This document shows, piece after piece, positions 5,730 to 7,995 of a stretch of 7,995 nucleotides of DNA. The stretch is taken from NCBI GenBank assembly GCA_903886165.1, contig CAISLL010000125.1, positions 1-7,995 of the forward strand, written 5' to 3'. Source of the stretch: an uncultured beta proteobacterium. Its GTDB lineage: Bacteria; Pseudomonadota; Gammaproteobacteria; Burkholderiales; Burkholderiaceae_C. Each line of letters starts with the position of its first letter. Positions within the stretch are counted from its first letter, which is position 1. Position numbers and translations under genes: made by a program. The notes under the pieces are model-generated. The model was not told the DNA's origin, made no database searches, and saw only the letters and a program-made list of their open reading frames with translations.

Positions 5730-7331
5730 TCAACTGGCTGAAAGCAGTTGCTGACGACCCGGCCCGCGACCGAGCGCCGCACCAGAGGCAGAACCACTGC
5801 CGGCCCCCAGTTTGAATACCGCCACCGTCTCGACCAGGTCATGGGCCTGGGATTTGAGGCTGCTGGCAGCGGCGGCCATTTCTTCCACCAGCGCGGCATT
5901 TTGCTGCGTGACCTGGTCCATTTGTGTCACTGCCTCGCCCACCTGGGACACACCCTGGGCCTGCTCGGTGCTGGCGGCACTGATCTCACCCATGATGTCG
6001 GTCACACGCTTGATGGAGTTGACCACCTCGGTCATGGTGACACCGGCCCGGTCGACCAGTGTGCTGCCGTTTTCGACCCGTGCCACACTCTCGCCAATCA
6101 GCGCCTTGATCTCCTTGGCCGCTTCGGCACTGCGCCCGGCCAGGGAGCGCACCTCTGAGGCCACCACGGCAAATCCGCGGCCCTGCTCACCGGCGCGGGC
6201 CGCTTCCACGGCCGCGTTCAGGGCCAGGATGTTGGTCTGGAACGCAATGCCGTCAATGACGCTGATGATGTCGGCAATTTTTTTCGACGACTCGTTGATG
6301 CCTTTCATGGTTTCCACCACCTCGGCCACCACGGTGCCACCCTGGACTGCCACAGTGGAGGCGCTCATGGCCAGCTGGTTGGCCTCTTGCGCGTTGTCGG
6401 CGTTTTGCTTGACCGTGGCACTGAGTTGCTCCATGGATGCCGCAGTTTGCTGCAGGGCGCTGGCCTGGCTTTCAGTGCGACTCGACAGGTCCTGGTTGCC
6501 TTGGGCGATCTCGGAGCTGGCCGTGGACACGCCCTCTGCGCCAGTCTTGACACGCTGCACAATGCTGGCAAAAGTACCCTGCATATGTGCCATGGCCTTG
6601 AGCAGTTGCTGGCTTTCAAAATTACCTTCCAGCTTGATCGGCACCGACAGGTCACCGTCAGACAGGTGCTCGGCAATGTCGACGGCATGCGCCATCGGCT
6701 GCGCAATCTTGCTGGAGAGCATGGTGGCGGCCACCGTCATCAAGATCACGGCAATCGCAAGCACGATGCCAATTTGCAGGCGGTTCAGGCGCAAGATATC
6801 CTGCGCCTCGTTGCCCAGCCCCTCCCGGACTTTCTCGATCGCTTCAGCTTGCTCACCCATCAACTGTTCAAGTTCAGCAAACGCCTTTGAAATTGTGGCA
6901 TGGCAGCCTGCGCCGCAACGACGTCTGTCATGGCCAGCTTCTGCACTTGCGCTGCACTGTCGGAATAACGTTTGACCGCAGGCAACACATCGTTGACCTT
7001 GGTTTTGATTTCCTGCGAGATTGGCAAAGCCAGCAAATCCATCAGTTCCTTGTTGAAGATGGTGGTGTGCTCCTGCAAATCCTTCTGGGCGTCAGCCAGC
7101 AGGACTGTGTCCTTGTTGACGGCACCCAAAATGGCAAGAAACACATCACCCCCGGATGGCATCGTGCATCATGTCCGAGTGCTGGCTCTTTTGCAGCGCT
7201 GTCCCCATGGTCTGGGCGTTGTCAACCGCACCCGCCAGGCGTAAGGCGCCAAATATGCCGACGCCCCCCACCAATGCCGCCATCAAAACACCAACAAAAC
7301 CCAACGCAAGAATCTGGAAACGCAACTTCAT
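5730..7331 (-). pseudogene. Methyl-accepting chemotaxis protein, broken by two frameshifts
   Basis: Three adjacent reading-frame pieces together make one complete chemoreceptor of 533 residues if two 1-nt shifts are corrected. Piece one (7331 down to about 7149) has the start ATG, Shine-Dalgarno AAGGGA 7 nt upstream and TM1 at residues about 7-29; it stops after 61 residues. Piece two (about 7148-6889) is the periplasmic helical sensor region, residues 62-148. Piece three (from about 6885 to 5730) holds TM2 (185-206), HAMP (about 206-260) and the cytoplasmic signalling hairpin, with tip EAARAGEQGRGFAVVASEVR at 376-395. It ends in LSAS, with no NWETF-like tether for CheR. The shifts are an extra C in the + strand C-run 7149-7153 and a missing T in the run 6886-6888. 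As written, no full-length receptor is made. Sequencing error is a real alternative, because all other pieces of the frame are intact. Ligand unknown. Confidence 0.88.
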
Positions 7332-7472
7332 GAATTTTTCCCTTTTTTTGGATCCGTGCCCATGGTCAACCGAAGACGAAAACTGCAAGATCAAGTCATC
7401 AATGCAATATATCTGGAAAAGCCTTGTCCTGGATCAAAGCCGTATCCGAATACACAACTACTTCACGGAAAT
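7332..7472 (-). promoter_or_regulatory. Gap between uvrA and the chemoreceptor gene
   Basis: This 141-nt gap must hold the 3' end of uvrA and, if separately transcribed, the chemoreceptor promoter. On the - strand it contains TTGATC followed 18 nt later by GATATA, a weak sigma-70-like pair, and the Shine-Dalgarno AAGGGA at 7344-7339. No T-rich hairpin terminator for uvrA is visible. No gene is seen. Confidence 0.3.
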
Positions 7473-7995
7473 TCAACGCCGGGCCAGCACGGGCGCCAGT
7501 GCCAGACCCGTCGCGGTGCCCAGCGCCACCAACCCTTCCGGCGCGGAAGCGGCCACCAGGCGCCCGCCCTCAGAGCCGCCATTGGGGCCCAGGTCAAGCA
7601 CCCAGTCGGCTTCGGCAATCACGTCCAGGTCATGCTCGATCACCACCACGCTGTGGCCGCCGTCCACCAGCCGGTGCAGCACCTTGATGAGCTTTTCCAC
7701 ATCCGCCATGTGCAGGCCGACTGTGGGTTCGTCCAGCACATACAAGGTGTGCGACGCCTTCTGGCCACGCCGGGTGATGTCGTCGCGCACTTTCGACAAC
7801 TCGGTGACCAGCTTGATGCGCTGAGCCTCGCCGCCGCTCAAGGTGGGCGACGGTTGCCCCAGCGTGAGGTAGCCCAGGCCCACGTCTTTGAGCAATTGCA
7901 GTGGGTGCGCGATGCTGGGCATGGTGGCAAAGAAGTCCACCGCCTCATCGACTTCCATCTGCAGCACGTCGCCAATGCTTTTGCCGCGCCAGCTC
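7473..7995 (-). CDS. uvrA: Excinuclease ABC subunit UvrA (C-terminal part)
   Basis: This is the C-terminal end of UvrA, the DNA-damage-recognition ATPase of nucleotide excision repair. The frame runs open to the right edge, so the start lies outside; about 173 residues are visible. In order they show GKSIGDVLQMEVDEAVDFF, the ABC signature LSGGEAQRIKL, Walker B TLYVLDEPTVGLH, the switch-His segment VVVIEHDLDVI, and DLGPNGGSEGG near the end. This is the second nucleotide-binding domain. Compared with E. coli UvrA, about 10 extra residues (including RDDITRRG) lie between the signature helix and Walker B, and DEPTTGLH reads DEPTVGLH. I recall this form from Burkholderiales UvrA proteins, some of which are unusually long, but the rest of the gene would be needed to tell. 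The GTG at 7967 is internal, not a start. Confidence 0.93.
   Translation of the reverse strand, partial: SWRGKSIGDVLQMEVDEAVDFFATMPSIAHPLQLLKDVGLGYLTLGQPSPTLSGGEAQRIKLVTELSKVRDDITRRGQKASHTLYVLDEPTVGLHMADVEKLIKVLHRLVDGGHSVVVIEHDLDVIAEADWVLDLGPNGGSEGGRLVAASAPEGLVALGTATGLALAPVLARR

Noticed and set aside
5621..5899. 92-residue - strand frame at the end of the chemoreceptor gene
   Set aside because: It overlaps the receptor's C-terminal coding region out of frame. The Trp/Pro/Arg/Cys-rich translation is typical of a shadow frame.
5812..6975. Long 387-residue open frame on the + strand opposite the chemoreceptor
   Set aside because: It is the antisense of a gene with clear chemoreceptor motifs. 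Its translation is Ser/Ala/Thr-rich with no recognisable domain.
6860..7162. Separate 100-residue gene on the - strand
   Set aside because: It continues the chemoreceptor sensor domain exactly between the two frameshifts, so it is a piece of that gene and not an independent one.
7156..7824. 222-residue + strand open frame across the uvrA/chemoreceptor gap
   Set aside because: It runs antisense to the chemoreceptor start and uvrA, with low-complexity Ser/Pro/Arg content and no start signal.

Overview
The window looks like an ordinary chromosomal segment of a betaproteobacterium, most likely Burkholderiales and perhaps a Comamonadaceae relative. That placement is an inference from moderately high GC, the style of the UvrA C-terminus, and the pairing of two sodium:solute symporters with a DUF294 protein. 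No taxonomic marker gene is present and no search could be run.

Layout. The left half (1-5079) is on the + strand and concerns uptake of acetate or other small carboxylates. It begins with the C-terminal part of a VC_2705-type sodium:solute symporter, closed by a strong intrinsic terminator. A gap of 283 nt with probable control elements follows. Then come a DUF485 (YjcH-like) small membrane protein and an ActP-type cation/acetate symporter, whose genes overlap by 4 nt (ATGA). A long hairpin and a second strong terminator end this unit. The terminator's U-tract runs into the start of a gene for a cNMP-binding/CBS/DUF294 nucleotidyltransferase-like regulator. The right half (5119-7995) is on the - strand. 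Reading right to left it holds the C-terminus of UvrA, a methyl-accepting chemotaxis protein gene broken by two compensating 1-nt frameshifts, and a single-domain bacteriohemerythrin with all seven iron ligands.

How the genes may work together. The DUF485/ActP pair probably imports acetate with sodium or protons. The upstream symporter is a related carrier of a different subfamily. The DUF294 protein is of the kind often found beside such symporters and is a plausible regulator or signal integrator. The hemerythrin lies directly downstream of the chemoreceptor gene on the same strand, which permits an oxygen-related link, but the palindromes in the gap suggest that it has its own promoter.

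I see no CRISPR array, insertion sequence, tRNA, rRNA, phage gene or clearly new multi-gene system. The points most worth a second look are the doubly frameshifted chemoreceptor, the rare-codon patch and altered cNMP pocket in the DUF294 gene, its start inside a terminator, the tandem palindromes before the hemerythrin gene, and the EF-hand-like loop in the first symporter.
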